Source of the DNA: Ophiura sarsii
Taxonomy: Eukaryota > Echinodermata > Ophiuroidea > Amphilepidida > Ophiuridae
Direction of reading: 5' to 3'
Length of the DNA stretch: 64,000 nt
NCBI GenBank assembly: GCA_035610835.1
Contig: CM069455.1
Location: 16,815,874-16,879,873 of the forward strand
Shown here: one piece after another, positions 63,328 to 64,000 of the stretch
Layout of the letters: each line of letters opens with the position of its first letter
How positions within the stretch are numbered: position 1 is the first letter of the stretch
Program-made: the position numbers and the translations under genes
Notes under the pieces: model-generated
Databases searched by the model: none
The model's input: the letters and a program-made list of their open reading frames with translations, nothing else
What the model was told of the DNA's origin: nothing

Positions 63328-63561
63328 CTATAGTTAAATCAGATCCAAATTGGTGACAAATATTTGTTTTTATCTCTCCCCAGGCAAAAGTAATCCAAGC
63401 ATTTGCGCGGGATTGGGTTACGCACACATGTTTTTGCCCAACGCACGCATCATGCATATGATGAACAGTGCGCATGTTGCCTTCATGCACGTCCGTGCAT
63501 CCTTCTGTATTCATTCGCTTCTGTAAACTGGTTCGTCAATTTAGAACTGACTGAACTATAG
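63328..63561 (+). mobile_element. MITE family R, copy R5
   Basis: CTATAGTTAAATCAG at left and GAACTGACTGAACTATAG at right enclose TTTTTATCTCTCCCC, AAAAGTAATCCAAGC, CATCATGCATATGATGAACA and CTGTATTCATTCGCTTCTGT. It is the same length (234 bp) as R3. The minus frame inside is not a gene. Confidence 0.88.
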
Positions 63562-63759
63562 CCTATTCCTATCGACTGATTTTATTGATGCATAGATACA
63601 TGGATGCATGACCCAGTTTTGAGATAAATCGCAACTCATTCCACAGGAAGTAGTAATGATGGTTGCGAAACGGAAATCGGACTGTTCTTGCCTGATACCC
63701 CCATGAACAGATATTCAACTGGGACTTTTTATCAGGGTTTGTTGAAATGTATATTGTAG
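63562..63759. other. No feature recognised
   Basis: Spacer between R5 and X3. Confidence 0.3.
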
Positions 63760-64000
63760 CTGTCAAAACCTTGTATGTTTTTCTGGCCCTTCCAACATGT
63801 ATAAAGTTAAACAGCCCAACGGTTATGCCGTAGAAAGTGTTGCTTTATACATGTTTAGGGGCAAAAGCACTGTACTTGCACGGTATTAATAGATGAGTTT
63901 GTTGGCCCTTGAACATGCTTAGACTGTCCAAAGGTTATACATAGGAAGGTATAACTTTACACATGCTGAAGGGCCAGATAGAGATACGAGGTTTTGACAG
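63760..64000. mobile_element. Double-hairpin MITE X3, ending at the window edge
   Basis: CTGTCAAAACCTTGTATG at left is mirrored by GAGGTTTTGACAG in the last bases of the window. The first half folds on the perfect pair ACATGTATAAAG/CTTTATACATGT. 241 bp, no ORF. Its right target duplication lies outside the window. Confidence 0.82.

Overview
The window is eukaryotic, intron or intergenic DNA from a gene-poor, A+T-rich, transposon-rich genome. There are no long ORFs, operons, ribosome binding sites, CRISPR arrays or rRNA genes. The mix of CR1/Jockey-like LINE 3' ends, tRNA-headed SINEs, and very many MITEs with hAT, piggyBac-like (TTAA), Harbinger-like (TTA/TAA) and mariner-like (TA) signatures fits a marine invertebrate. 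An echinoderm or hemichordate is my best guess, but this is inference and no host marker gene proves it.

Host coding content is almost nil. One convincing spliced exon lies at 36065-36297 (+): a pyrimidine tract and AG before it, GTAAG after it, and an open Ser/Thr-rich frame between. A weaker candidate is a minus-strand ORF at 51380-51796 with a membrane segment. A broken copy of a repetitive invertebrate protein family lies at 12114-12866 (-). Everything else coding-like is transposon debris: LINE reverse transcriptase fragments (1206-1785 -, 26450-27478 +, 27743-27960 -, 13164-13430 -) and a mariner-type transposase relic (22165-22503 -).

Layout. 0-12 kb: a piggyBac-like MITE disrupted by a LINE, short tandem duplications, then a dense run of MITEs, including a 1.3-kb hAT element and a small hAT MITE with target duplications, a ~178-bp tandem array and an element rich in TTTACAG/CTGTAAA. 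12-19 kb: the protein-family pseudogene cut by a LINE, a Harbinger MITE and a hAT MITE, then a sequence with two CRE palindromes. 19-25 kb: a hairpin-rich element inside a GACTTGACTT minisatellite, a mariner relic carrying a Harbinger MITE, and a ~490-bp tandem array. 25-36 kb: a 600-bp hAT element, LINEs, SINEs and GC-capped MITEs. 36-42 kb: the exon with a MITE 13 bp into its intron, Harbinger MITEs, and a ~300-bp tandem duplication whose first unit holds a 1.34-kb GC-hairpin element while the second is its empty site. 42-54 kb: decayed tandem arrays cut by MITEs, an 895-bp hAT element and nested MITEs. 54-59.3 kb: one decayed tandem array split by mariner, hAT, Harbinger and GC-hairpin elements, some nested. 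60-64 kb: a second copy of the small hAT MITE, paired-hairpin elements, and more MITEs; the last element ends exactly at base 64000.

No intact transposase or reverse transcriptase is present, so the elements here must have been mobilised from elsewhere. The main value of the window is as a record of nested insertions, several of which can be verified internally by target-site duplications or paralogous empty sites.
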